Part shown: piece by piece, positions 1 through 7,800 of the stretch
Layout of the letters: each line of letters begins with the position of its first letter
Position numbering within the stretch: position 1 is the first letter of the stretch
Source of the DNA: Eubacterium callanderi
GTDB taxonomy: Bacteria; Bacillota; Clostridia; Eubacteriales; Eubacteriaceae
Assembly (NCBI RefSeq): GCF_900142645.1
Contig: NZ_FRBP01000020.1
Span: 1-38,935, forward strand
Length of the DNA stretch: 38,935 nucleotides
Direction of reading: 5' to 3'
The notes under the pieces: model-generated
What the model saw: only the letters and a program-made list of their open reading frames with translations
What the model was told of the DNA's origin: nothing
The model's database searches: none
Position numbers and translations under genes: made by a program

Positions 1-260
1 ATATAACACAAGCAAAACAGGCGCTGTTTATCGGTGAGACCATTATTGCCCATGACCTGATCAACTTCTTCAGTGATAATCTTCTGGTCTTTCCTTTTGG
101 TTGCAACTTTTTTGGTCGCAGGGTTGCAACTTTCTTTTTTCCAGTATCGTGCTGCCCAGGACTTTACAGCGGACAGGCTGACACCATATTTTTTCGCGAT
201 ATCTTTGTATTTCATGCCATCGAGATAATCCTGATAAGCTAAATCTCTTGTGTCCGGCAA
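1..260 (-). CDS. Phage terminase small subunit, N-terminal part (runs off left edge)
   Basis: Reading the minus strand from a TTG at 260 gives a protein beginning MPDTRDLAYQDYLDGMKYKD and continuing through IAKKYGVSLSAVKSWAARYW to the window edge without a stop. This is the N-terminal helix-turn-helix of PBSX/Terminase_2-type small terminases, which recognise phage DNA and hand it to the large subunit for packaging. The later part (NNGLTDKQRLFC) also fits the family. A GAGAGG motif lies 8 nt upstream of the TTG. A GTG at 269 is an alternative start. The other frame open here (70-264) has no family resemblance. The gene marks the beginning of the late operon, whose rest lies outside the window. 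Confidence 0.85.
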   Translation of the reverse strand, partial: MPDTRDLAYQDYLDGMKYKDIAKKYGVSLSAVKSWAARYWKKESCNPATKKVATKRKDQKIITEEVDQVMGNNGLTDKQRLFCLCY

Positions 261-287
261 CCACCTCACCTCTCTTTTTTACGTACG

Positions 288-313
288 AAAAAAGACCACA
301 GCTCCTGCCGTGG
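288..313 (-). terminator. Rho-independent terminator in the late-operon leader
   Basis: On the minus strand a 7-bp stem (CCACGGC with GCTGTGG, one G-T pair, loop AGGA) is followed by TCTTTTTT. It lies between the sigma-like regulator gene and the terminase start, about 20 nt downstream of the -10 box at 341-346 plus its start region. It may end early transcription or act as an attenuator of late transcription. Confidence 0.65.
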
Positions 314-340
314 CCTCTTGATTACACTCTTGTTAACGCC

Positions 341-346
341 ATTATA
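341..346 (-). promoter_or_regulatory. Candidate late promoter, -10 box
   Basis: On the minus strand a perfect TATAAT occurs in GTGGTATAATGG. No recognisable -35 hexamer lies 16-18 nt upstream (the 17-nt position reads GATAAA). That pattern is expected for a promoter needing a phage activator. The gene directly upstream (372-761) encodes such a candidate. Its role is inferred. Confidence 0.45.
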
Positions 347-371
347 CCACATATCGGATGTTTTTTATCCC

Positions 372-761
372 TCACTTTGTATCATAAAATGTATCATGAT
401 TTGTATCATTTTCAGCTTGTGAGTAAATACGCCGCACATGGCTATAGCTATAATCCAGATATTCCGCCGCCTCTTTCTGCGTCATGCCGTAGACGTTCAC
501 CAGAAACAATACTTTCTCTGCTAGGCTTTCAAAACGGTCAACACAGTCTTTAAGCTCTTGTCTCAGGGCGTCCATTCTGTCGGTTACGCGCTGATATTCC
601 TCAAAAATATCGATCGCTGCCCGGCGATGGTTCCCATGGATACTATCTGCGTCAACATAACTTGTCTCTGATTTCACCTTCTCCGGGCCTTGATATTTCA
701 AAATGTCCAGGCGAACTTGATTTAGTCGTTCCAATTCTGCTTTAATCTCGGTTGGATTCAT
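372..761 (-). CDS. Sigma-70 region 4-like phage regulator (DUF1492/ArpU-like)
   Basis: 129 residues from the ATG at 761, chosen because GGAGGG lies 6 nt upstream; a GTG at 767 overlaps that site. The N-terminal two thirds is helical and charged. The C-terminal part (MTQKEAAEYLDYSYSHVRRI) is a sigma region 4-type helix-turn-helix. Small proteins of this kind sit at the end of early operons just ahead of terminase genes in many Firmicutes phages, and the studied ones switch on late transcription. Its position next to a TATAAT without a -35 supports that role, but the role is inferred. It overlaps the preceding gene by 20 nt. Confidence 0.7.
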   Translation of the reverse strand: MNPTEIKAELERLNQVRLDILKYQGPEKVKSETSYVDADSIHGNHRRAAIDIFEEYQRVTDRMDALRQELKDCVDRFESLAEKVLFLVNVYGMTQKEAAEYLDYSYSHVRRIYSQAENDTNHDTFYDTK

Positions 762-996
762 AGGCACCCTCCATTCTCATTCTGGCTGTAAATTGCCCGT
801 AAGTTAAGCCGTGTTTTCTGGCCGCCGCCTCAATCTCTGGTATGGCCATCCGCTTTTCTCTTGGTTTTGCTGCTTCCAGCTTTTGGCGCTCTCTGGCTAA
901 CCGGTAACACGCGGGCCCACAGTAACGCTGGTTCCCAGCTTTTGGATCAAAGAGGGCGCCGCAGCCTTCACAGCGTTTTGGCTTCATTGTTGGCAT
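742..996 (-). CDS. Small zinc-finger phage protein
   Basis: 84 residues. The ATG at 996 is chosen because AGGAGG lies 6 nt upstream; the longer frame to 1023 lacks a ribosome binding site. Residues C9, C12, C26 and C30 (CEGCG...YCGPAC) form a Cys4 zinc-binding site. It is followed by an Arg/Lys-rich helix and a short segment (IPEIEAAARKHGLTYGQFTA) that looks like a degenerate helix-turn-helix. It overlaps the end of the SNF2 gene by 29 nt and the start of the sigma-like gene by 20 nt, so translation is probably coupled. Similar zinc-finger proteins are frequent in clostridial phages. DNA or RNA binding is inferred; no specific function is known to me. Confidence 0.65.
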   Translation of the reverse strand: MPTMKPKRCEGCGALFDPKAGNQRYCGPACYRLARERQKLEAAKPREKRMAIPEIEAAARKHGLTYGQFTARMRMEGAYESNRD

Positions 997-2374
997 CTTC
1001 TTCCTCCTGCTTATATTCTTCAATCCGTGCTTTCAGGGCGTTCAGTAAGGCATCCTGTGTGGCTTCTTTTCCCTGCAGCGCTTCCATGACCTGCTCATCC
1101 ATACCGCCCTGGGTGACCAGGTGCTGCACAATAACGGTCTCAGTCTGTCCCTGCCGGTGCAGTCTTGCGTTGGCCTGCTGGTACAGTTCCAAAGACCAGT
1201 TAAGCCCAAACCACACAACGATGTGCCCGCCGTCCTGAAGGTTCAGCCCATAGGCGGCGCTGGCCGGGTGGGCCAGCAGGATGTCCAACTTGCCGGCGTT
1301 CCACGCTTCGATGTCTTCCGGGGTTTTCAGCTCCCCGATTCTCAGTTTCATCCGGGACAGGGCTTTCTTGATCCGATCCCGGTCATGCTGGAAGTTATAA
1401 AACACCAGCAGGCTGTTTCCCTGGGCCGTGTCCACGATCTCTTTCAGGGCTTCCAGCTTTTCATCGTGCAGCGCGTAGACGGCTTTGTTTTCGTCGTAGA
1501 TGGCCCCGTTGCACAGCTGTAGCAGCTTGTTGCTTAAGACCGCTGCAGTGCTGGCATCAATGGTGGCCTCGTCCACCTGCAGCAGCATGTTTTTTTCCAT
1601 CTCGCGGTACTGCGCGGCGGCTTTTGGGCTCAGGTGAACCGGGATCACGTTGTCAATGCGTTTTGGAAGGGTCAGGTAATCCCTGGCGCTCAGACTGATG
1701 CAGATGTCAGAAATGGCGGCCTTGATGCTGCCCTCGGACCCGTCTTTTGGCTTGTAGGTGTAAATCCGGTCCGCGCCCCGCTGGTCGGGGTTGAAATACC
1801 GGTCACGGTAGGCGGTGACGGTTTTCCCTAAGCGCTGCCCCTGATCCAACAGATACACTTGGCTCCAGAGATCCAGTAAACCGTTGGGCGCCGGGGTGCC
1901 GGTTAATCCATACAGGCGCTTGATGTGCGGCAGCATCAGCTTCAGGGCTTTGAAGCGTTTAGCGCTGGGGTTCTTAAAGCTGGACAGCTCATCAATGATC
2001 ACACAGTCAAAGGGCCAGTCATTGCGGTAATAGTCCACCAGCCACTGCACATTTTCGCGGTTGATGACCCAGATGTCCCCCGGCGTATTCAATGCCCGGA
2101 TGCGCTTGTTTTTGGCTCCTAAAACGGCGTTGATTCTTAACAGGTGTAAGTGGTCCCATTTTGAACTTTCTCTTGTCCAGGTGTCCTCTGCGACTTTTTT
2201 CGGGGCAATGACCAGGGTCCGGGAGATCGCAAAACGGTTGAACCGCAGATCGTTGATGGCCGTCAGGGCGATGACGGTCTTGCCTAATCCCATATCCAAC
2301 AGCAGCCCCAGATGGCTCTCCAGGATCATCCGGTTAATGCAGTACCGCTGATAGCCATGCGGTTTAAAGATCAT
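968..2374 (-). CDS. Phage SNF2-family DNA-dependent ATPase/helicase
   Basis: 468 residues, close to the compact phage members of this family, with no extra domains. Helicase motifs in order: Walker A DMGLGKT (residues 27-33), motif II IIDEL (D128, E129), motif III LTGTP (157-161), and near the C-terminus motif VI ANARLHRQGQ. SNF2 proteins use ATP to translocate along double-stranded DNA. The phage forms are found in replication modules, probably to remodel forks or displace bound proteins. The start overlaps the end of the VRR-NUC gene by 11 nt. AGGGA precedes the ATG. These two enzymes usually travel together, which suggests joint action on recombination or fork intermediates. Confidence 0.92.
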   Translation of the reverse strand: MIFKPHGYQRYCINRMILESHLGLLLDMGLGKTVIALTAINDLRFNRFAISRTLVIAPKKVAEDTWTRESSKWDHLHLLRINAVLGAKNKRIRALNTPGDIWVINRENVQWLVDYYRNDWPFDCVIIDELSSFKNPSAKRFKALKLMLPHIKRLYGLTGTPAPNGLLDLWSQVYLLDQGQRLGKTVTAYRDRYFNPDQRGADRIYTYKPKDGSEGSIKAAISDICISLSARDYLTLPKRIDNVIPVHLSPKAAAQYREMEKNMLLQVDEATIDASTAAVLSNKLLQLCNGAIYDENKAVYALHDEKLEALKEIVDTAQGNSLLVFYNFQHDRDRIKKALSRMKLRIGELKTPEDIEAWNAGKLDILLAHPASAAYGLNLQDGGHIVVWFGLNWSLELYQQANARLHRQGQTETVIVQHLVTQGGMDEQVMEALQGKEATQDALLNALKARIEEYKQEEEDANNEAKTL

Positions 2375-2690
2375 CGTATTCCCTGCCTCTCCATCGGTAA
2401 TCCGGCCAGAGATCTGTCTGGATATCCTCCAGGATAAACTTTATGTCCTCAGACCGATCCAGCAGGTAGACCTTACAGCCCATGACGGCCAGACGGGTCA
2501 TCTGCAGCATCTGGTTTTTAGTCGGCTTTTTCCCGGTCTGCTTTAGCTCGATAAAACCGATTTTGTTTTCGGGGAATACGACTAACCTGTCGGGCACCCC
2601 GGTATTCCCCGGCGATGTAAATTTATAAGCCCGGCCGCCCTGTTGTTTAACGGCGTCTCTCAGCTTTGCTTCTAGTTCCTTTTCTAGCAA
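2364..2690 (-). CDS. VRR-NUC domain nuclease
   Basis: 108 residues from a TTG at 2690 with AAAGGAG 9 nt upstream. It shows the PD-(D/E)XK core of the VRR-NUC family: GVPD (residues 31-34, D34), IELK (E48 and K50), then QTGKKPTKNQ, whose glutamine is part of the family signature. Stand-alone phage VRR-NUC proteins are structure-selective nucleases related to the FAN1 nuclease domain. The sequence is as short as a single domain can be. It is paired with the SNF2 helicase downstream, overlapping by 11 nt. The preceding 270 nt carry the iteron-like repeats. Confidence 0.9.
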   Translation of the reverse strand: MLEKELEAKLRDAVKQQGGRAYKFTSPGNTGVPDRLVVFPENKIGFIELKQTGKKPTKNQMLQMTRLAVMGCKVYLLDRSEDIKFILEDIQTDLWPDYRWRGREYDDL

Positions 2691-2726
2691 CTTTGATCAC
2701 TCCTTTATATCCTTGGTTTTTGCTTC

Positions 2727-2972
2727 GCCTACATCTTCAACATTCTCTCTATATACTCTACATAATATAAGAATATATAAGATTTATAAGGTGTATATAT
2801 TCTTATATTTCTTTATTTTATATTTATATATAGAAAGAATGTAGGCAATGTAGGCAAACATCTGTAAGCTTTTATATGCCTTGCTTTTGGTGTCAACAAA
2901 GCCCGCCTACATTGTATTTTTGTTTGTTGGCAATGTAGGCACACTCTGCCTACAAACTTTTTTTGCCTACAT
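2727..2972. repeat. Iteron-like array of GCCTACAT repeats, candidate phage replication origin
   Basis: The gap between the VRR-NUC and PrimPol-VapE genes has no gene. It holds GCCTACAT or its complement at 2727-2734, 2839-2846, 2848-2855 (a 9-bp tandem pair), 2905-2912, 2933-2940 and 2965-2972, plus a 7-base copy at 2948-2954. Copies at 2905-2914 and 2931-2940 form a perfect 10-bp inverted repeat. The stretch 2745-2835 is almost entirely A and T. The last copy contains the TAG stop of the PrimPol-VapE gene. Iterons beside an AT-rich tract and a primase-helicase gene resemble a theta origin; a repressor-binding site is the alternative. Confidence 0.6.
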
Positions 2973-5387
2973 TATCCAAAACCCTCTTTGGTTTCCATAA
3001 TCCGGTCCAAAACGTTGACTTGATCTCACCTTTTCGGTGTTTTTCAAACCGTTTAGGATGTTATTAATCTCAACGGTGTCCTTGCGCTGCATATACTTCA
3101 GCTCGTTGTTAAAGCACTCACACCAAATTTCCGCTGCGCAGATTCGATCCCTCGGCACCGTGTTTTCTTCCGTCGCTTTAGGCCACTCTGTGGCCCAGTA
3201 GGTCCTCCTCTCCATCAGTCCGAATTTGTTCCACTCTAGCGGCACGCGACGGCTGATAAAGTCCACAATAACACCTTCCTTGGGGTTTACTTCCTTATGG
3301 GCCTCCTGGGCTTCTTCGGCCTCGTTGGCGGCAGCCCCTTCCAGAAACAGCTTTTCGCCGATGGCATAATAAACCATGGCTTCAGCCCAGATCTGATCCA
3401 CCTCGTCATCCAGATCGGTGAATACGCTTTTCGTTGCTTTTTCCTTATGAACGTCCACAGGCCAGAACCGGCGGTTCCCGGTGCGGTCCCTTAAGAAGTC
3501 GCTTTCGTTGGTGGTTCCAAAGAACACACACGTCCGCGGAAAGGCCTCTGTCCGGTGTCCATATGGCGCCCGGTAGATATCATCCTTTTTACTGAGAAAC
3601 TGCTTGATGGTGCCCATTTCGGACTTATTAAAGCCCTCCAGCTCACCCACTTCGATGATCCAGTAGCCCTGCAGCAGCTCACTGGCTTCCTTGCCTTCAA
3701 AAGTTCTCAAGCTGTCAGAAAACCAGTTCTTACCGAGCTTGCTGAAAAAAGTGCTCTTCCCAATCCCCTGGGCGCCGGCCAGAATCAGCATGTTGTCAAA
3801 CTTGACGCCAGGGTTCCAGATTCGGGCCACAGCGGCCACCAGTGCCTTTTTAATGGTGTCTCTGGAATACTGGTTATCCTCGGCGCCAAAGTAGTCGATT
3901 AAGAGGGTTTCAAGGCGTTTTTGGCCATCCCATTTTAAGGCGCCCAGGTACTCTCTAATTTTATGGCGCTTGTGTTTGGTCGCGTAGACAGCCATGGCGT
4001 CATAGATTTTCTGCTGCCCGCTGATGTTGTAGAACTTTTCCATGTGCAGCCGCAGACCAGCATCGTCGGCGTCTTTCCAGCCCCGTTCCCGGTAAAGCCC
4101 CGGGACGTTCTCTTCCCAGGGCAGCCTTGCGGTCACGACGGGGCGGTTGCTGAACTCATCATGGTAGAAGTGATCCCGGATTAACGGGTCGTGCTCCAAA
4201 ACGGTCAGCACATTCTCAATGGTTTTCACATACTGCCCGTTCTCGTTCATCTTCATGAGGCCCATCCACGCGGTTGGGTCTTCAATTGCCTGCACCGTCT
4301 CCACACCCTCAAACTCTTCCGCTGCCTGCGCATAGCGTTCAGTGCTGAGCAGAGCCTTGACCTCCGGGTCTTCCACGCAGAAGCTGCGCATTTCCCGGTA
4401 ACTGGGCAGGCTGGCCACTGGGGTCTCAGGTTTGGCGTCCTCGTCCAGATGGCCGAACTTGTGCAGCCGGATCAAATCAAAAGCGTTGCAGAGCAGGCCG
4501 CTGATCGGGTCGGTAGCGTGGTGGGAGAAAATGAAGTTCCCGCCGTCGTAAAGCACCGCCCCACCCACGGTGGAACCCTCCGCGTAGCTGTAACGCCCTG
4601 GGGTGTCACAGGGGTTGTAGGCGTCTGGAATAAACTTCGCGATGGCGGCCGGCACGTCGTAGGTCCGGCAGAACGCGCCCACGACGCCCTTTTTATCCAG
4701 GGGATTCCCCTGTCGATTGGCGGCGGTCTGCCTGACTTTGGCCGCGCCGGGCACTTCGGGCCACTCGGCCACGTCCTGCCAGTTGGTGTACTGGGCAAGC
4801 ACCCCTTCTCCGGAGAGAAAAGGCTTGTCTTCATAGGCAAAAACGTACTGCTGTGGCATGTCTGCGCTGACGCTGGGCCAGTACATGAGCCGGCTGGCCT
4901 CAAAAGTTGACGGGTCCATGATTTCCATGCCGATGTAGCTGGCAACTTTTCTTGCGATGGGCTCGTACTGTTCGGCCGTGCAGGGCTTGTCCAAGGGGAT
5001 CACAATGCGCAGTCTTGGCGCGGCTTCCTCGTGCTTTCGCGTGGAGTACACCACGTAGGCGCAGCCCAAAGCCGATACCGCCTGTAAGACGGCTTGGGTG
5101 CCCCCAGACGGGACGGAATCCGCGTCCAGGGTAATCAGGGACCGGTCGATGACTTTGTCGTTTTTACGGCGGTTTTCGGCCAGCCTTCCGCCCACAAAAC
5201 CCCCGACGTCCTTGAGGTCGTCCTGCTGTTTCTTGGGCAGGCGCTTGTAGGCCGCAAAGTTTTCAGCGGTTACGACAGGGCTTGATACCTTCTGTATAAA
5301 ATCGGCCCAGTACAGTTCCTGGGGGTACCAGAAGACCGCGTGCCTTCCGGACCCGGTGGAGATGGTTAACTTGATGTTGTTTTGCAT
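2967..5387 (-). CDS. Phage PrimPol-VapE fusion: primase-polymerase plus SF3-like helicase
   Basis: 806 residues, two enzymes in one chain. The N-terminal part resembles archaeo-eukaryotic primases: LDAD (D88, D90), STRKHE with H119, PRLRIVIP (124-131), and D158/R166 in MDPSTFEASR. The C-terminal half is the virulence-associated protein E (VapE) ATPase: Walker A GAQGIGKST (538-546), then VGELEGFNKSE, GTTNESDFL and the arginine-rich RTGNRRFWP. Such fusions open the origin and prime DNA synthesis. AGGAGG lies 5 nt before the ATG, at the end of the polymerase gene. The gene order is polymerase then primase-helicase, with the repeat array at its 3' end. Confidence 0.9.
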   Translation of the reverse strand: MQNNIKLTISTGSGRHAVFWYPQELYWADFIQKVSSPVVTAENFAAYKRLPKKQQDDLKDVGGFVGGRLAENRRKNDKVIDRSLITLDADSVPSGGTQAVLQAVSALGCAYVVYSTRKHEEAAPRLRIVIPLDKPCTAEQYEPIARKVASYIGMEIMDPSTFEASRLMYWPSVSADMPQQYVFAYEDKPFLSGEGVLAQYTNWQDVAEWPEVPGAAKVRQTAANRQGNPLDKKGVVGAFCRTYDVPAAIAKFIPDAYNPCDTPGRYSYAEGSTVGGAVLYDGGNFIFSHHATDPISGLLCNAFDLIRLHKFGHLDEDAKPETPVASLPSYREMRSFCVEDPEVKALLSTERYAQAAEEFEGVETVQAIEDPTAWMGLMKMNENGQYVKTIENVLTVLEHDPLIRDHFYHDEFSNRPVVTARLPWEENVPGLYRERGWKDADDAGLRLHMEKFYNISGQQKIYDAMAVYATKHKRHKIREYLGALKWDGQKRLETLLIDYFGAEDNQYSRDTIKKALVAAVARIWNPGVKFDNMLILAGAQGIGKSTFFSKLGKNWFSDSLRTFEGKEASELLQGYWIIEVGELEGFNKSEMGTIKQFLSKKDDIYRAPYGHRTEAFPRTCVFFGTTNESDFLRDRTGNRRFWPVDVHKEKATKSVFTDLDDEVDQIWAEAMVYYAIGEKLFLEGAAANEAEEAQEAHKEVNPKEGVIVDFISRRVPLEWNKFGLMERRTYWATEWPKATEENTVPRDRICAAEIWCECFNNELKYMQRKDTVEINNILNGLKNTEKVRSSQRFGPDYGNQRGFWIM

Positions 5388-5396
5388 AAGGGCCTC

Positions 5397-7370
5397 CTAA
5401 TCTTTCTTATAATAATCACTGGTGAAGCCATCGGCGTTTAAGGGCAGGTCCGGCGCCCAGGCCGGGGGCTCACACATGATTTTGATGGCGTTGTCCAGGT
5501 TATAGACGGAGTCATCCTCTGGAATTTCGAGAATCACTTCATCATGCACGTGGAAGCAGATTTTGTAACCTGCGCAGTGCAGCTTGTACATGGCTTCTGC
5601 CAGACAGTCCCGGGCGACGGCCTGGACGATGTTTTCCACCAGTTTTCCGCCATAGGTCGGCACATATTCCCATTTCTTAGTGGTCTGGTTTAAGCCTTCA
5701 AACTGGACCTGCTTTCGGCCCATATCTCCGGGGACAATGACCGGGTTGGTGTAAAAAAGCTGTCTGCCTGAGGGTAAGGTGATCAACAGATAATGCGTGT
5801 CTCGGCTGATGATGATTCCGTGTTGCAGCAAACAGGGCTCCCCGAACTCCACACATCCCAGTGCGGCGTTCTCAACGGTATACCAGAAATCCACAATCCG
5901 GCGGTTGGCATCCCGCCAGCGTCTCACAATGTCGGGGAGCTCTTCTTCGTCCAGGCCCATCTTAAGGGCGCCCATCTGGATCAGCGCGCCTTTTGACCCC
6001 TGATAGCCTAACGCCAGTTCAGCGATCTTCCCTTTCTGCCTCAGCGCGTACTCCGGGTTTCCTTTCTTGATTTTTTCGAGAGGAACACCAAACATGGCAC
6101 TGGCGGAGGCTTCGTATATTTTCCCATGGGTGCGGAACACGTCCATACGCCACTGCTCCCCGGAGAGCCAGGCGATCACTCTGGCCTCAATAGCTGAATA
6201 ATCCGCGATGGCAAACTGGCAGCCCTCGCTGGGCACAAACGCGGTACGGATCAGCTGGCTGACCGTATCGGGTACGTTGCCGTAAATGACTTTGAGCATG
6301 TCGACGTTTTGGGTTTTAACCAGGTCTCGCGCAACGTCCAGCGTTTCCAGGTAGTTCCTCGGAAGATTGTGCACTTGAATTAAGCGCCCGGCCCATCGGC
6401 CGGTTTTTGCACCGTAAAACTGCAGCAACCCCCGGACACGGTTGTCAAAGCATACGGCGTTGTGCATGGCACGGTATTTCTTAATGCTGGTCTTTGCCAG
6501 TTCCTGGCGAATACAGAGCACTTTAGCCGCCTCGGGATGTCCTTCGGCTTCCATGGCTTCAATCAAGTCCGGAAGATCGGCCTTGTTCAGACTCGGCACG
6601 GGCTTTCCGGTTCCCTGTTCCAGCCAGTTTTTAAGCTGTGCCGGGCTGTTCGGATTGTCAAGGCCGGTCAATTCTCTCAACGCATTCACCAGCTCAGCGG
6701 TCATAATATCGTCGATGGCCATCGCGCCGTTCACCAGACCGGTGTCGATCTGAACACCCCTGCTGTTAATGGCCTGATCCATGATCCAGTAACACTGTTC
6801 CTGTTCGGGCAGCGGATACTTGTCCAGACGTTCTTTGATGGCTTTTTCCACCACCACGTCCTGGCGGCAATATTCGATAAACAGCTCCCATTGTTCCGGT
6901 TCATGTTTTGGTAAAGTGCGTGTATAAGGCTTGTTTTTAGTCGGTTTTCTGGGAACACAGAATTTCTTAATCAGGGCCTTTCCCGCTGTGTCTTTTTTCT
7001 TATCCTCTGGAAAGCCCATCACTCGGGCGACCAGCCCCAGACCGGCAGGATACCCGGCATACAGACCATGCACCATAGTGCACTCCCACTGCTCCAGCGG
7101 GCTCACAAAAAACTTGTTGATGCAGTACCACTCAAAGGCCGCATTGTAGGCCGTCTTCTTAACAGTCGGGTCTTGAAGGGCCCAGAGTACGCGCTGCGGC
7201 AGAGTGCGGCCTTTCTGGGTTAAGTCCACCACTTCCACGGGTTCATCATCGAACGAATAGGCGAAGAGCAGTATCTCAAAGTCCGGGGACTGCACGTATT
7301 TGTACAGCCCGCAGTCCGGCAGGCTGACGCTGCTGTAAGTTTCGATATCAATGCTGAGGTTTCGTGCCAT
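5397..7370 (-). CDS. Phage family A DNA polymerase with proofreading domain
   Basis: 657 residues from the ATG at 7370. The frame is open further upstream but without conserved sequence, and MARNLSIDIETYSS is the usual N-terminus. The 3'-5' exonuclease site is visible as DIE (D8, E10), NAAFE and YCRQD. Polymerase motifs follow: motif A ADYSAIEARV, motif B RQKGKIAELALGYQG, motif C HVHDE (about residues 607-611). It lacks the 5' nuclease domain of Pol I, as is normal for phages. There is no ordinary ribosome binding site. Instead an 11-G run lies 7 nt before the ATG, and the start overlaps the upstream small gene by 23 nt. Confidence 0.93.
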   Translation of the reverse strand: MARNLSIDIETYSSVSLPDCGLYKYVQSPDFEILLFAYSFDDEPVEVVDLTQKGRTLPQRVLWALQDPTVKKTAYNAAFEWYCINKFFVSPLEQWECTMVHGLYAGYPAGLGLVARVMGFPEDKKKDTAGKALIKKFCVPRKPTKNKPYTRTLPKHEPEQWELFIEYCRQDVVVEKAIKERLDKYPLPEQEQCYWIMDQAINSRGVQIDTGLVNGAMAIDDIMTAELVNALRELTGLDNPNSPAQLKNWLEQGTGKPVPSLNKADLPDLIEAMEAEGHPEAAKVLCIRQELAKTSIKKYRAMHNAVCFDNRVRGLLQFYGAKTGRWAGRLIQVHNLPRNYLETLDVARDLVKTQNVDMLKVIYGNVPDTVSQLIRTAFVPSEGCQFAIADYSAIEARVIAWLSGEQWRMDVFRTHGKIYEASASAMFGVPLEKIKKGNPEYALRQKGKIAELALGYQGSKGALIQMGALKMGLDEEELPDIVRRWRDANRRIVDFWYTVENAALGCVEFGEPCLLQHGIIISRDTHYLLITLPSGRQLFYTNPVIVPGDMGRKQVQFEGLNQTTKKWEYVPTYGGKLVENIVQAVARDCLAEAMYKLHCAGYKICFHVHDEVILEIPEDDSVYNLDNAIKIMCEPPAWAPDLPLNADGFTSDYYKKD

Positions 7371-7518
7371 CTGGGTGCCCCCCCCCCCGTTTCTTCTTTG
7401 TTGGTTGATTCTTGCGTTTTCGTTTCTGCTCCCGCTCAATGTTGTCAATGGCCGTGCCGGCGGTCGGGTCCGGGTATTTTTCAGTGTAGCGGTGTTCGTT
7501 GTATTGGTTCTTACTCAT
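7348..7518 (-). CDS. Small basic phage protein overlapping the DNA polymerase start
   Basis: 56 residues (MSKNQYNEHRYTEKYPDPTA then a basic tail KRKRKNQPTKKKRGGGHP). The ATG at 7518 has AGGAGG 6 nt upstream. It overlaps the end of the preceding gene by 8 nt and the polymerase start by 23 nt. The run of eleven G encodes the three glycines near its C-terminus, so any change in G number alters its end or joins it to the polymerase. The N-terminal part (YPDPTAGTAIDNIERE) resembles short phage proteins of unknown function often found before polymerase or SSB genes. No function can be assigned. Confidence 0.6.
   Translation of the reverse strand: MSKNQYNEHRYTEKYPDPTAGTAIDNIEREQKRKRKNQPTKKKRGGGHPDGTKPQH
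7378..7388. repeat. Homopolymeric run of 11 G (minus strand) at the polymerase start
   Basis: The plus strand shows eleven consecutive C. On the coding strand these G lie 7 nt before the polymerase ATG, where a Shine-Dalgarno sequence should be, and inside the 3' end of the 56-residue gene. With 10 G the small gene would read in frame into the polymerase; with 11 they are separate. Confidence 0.85.
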
Positions 7519-7750
7519 CCGGCACCTCCTGGTAGGCTTTAATCGTAGCCCACAGCCACGGTTTCAATAACAAAGCTTTTCTTCTCTCACCATTAAATCG
7601 GCTCTTTCCGTTGCTTATCCACACAGATCCAACAGGCGCGGTTGACGCGCCGGGCATAATGCTGTAGCCGGACGGCATATGCCCATACACATCTACGCGG
7701 TGTCGTTTACTGTATTGCAGTATTTTTTCAAGCATTGTTTTTTCATCCAT
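7511..7750 (-). CDS. Hypothetical small phage protein
   Basis: 79 residues with a good ribosome binding site (GGAGG, 7 nt before the ATG). It has no cysteine pair, signal or membrane segment. The middle is glycine/serine/proline-rich (YGHMPSGYSIMPGASTAPVG), followed by a basic stretch and a tryptophan-containing C-terminus. It overlaps the next small gene by 8 nt (ATGAGTAA arrangement), so the two are probably co-translated. I do not recognise a family. Its position between the SSB-like gene and the polymerase suggests a replication accessory, but this is only context. Confidence 0.6.
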   Translation of the reverse strand: MDEKTMLEKILQYSKRHRVDVYGHMPSGYSIMPGASTAPVGSVWISNGKSRFNGERRKALLLKPWLWATIKAYQEVPDE

Positions 7751-7800
7751 TTTTAGGCCTCCACTGTTAAAAAAGGCCCCGCTCTGGGGGCCTTGAATTC

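Noticed and set aside
70-264. 64-residue minus-strand frame at the left edge
   Set aside because: It is out of frame with the terminase small-subunit reading, which gives family-like sequence and stays open to the edge.
2727-2972. Possible CRISPR array
   Set aside because: Repeats are only 8 bases, in both orientations and unevenly spaced, with no cas genes; they fit an origin or operator.
4191-4910. 239-residue plus-strand frame inside the primase-helicase gene
   Set aside because: Opposite to a clearly conserved gene; composition typical of an antisense shadow.
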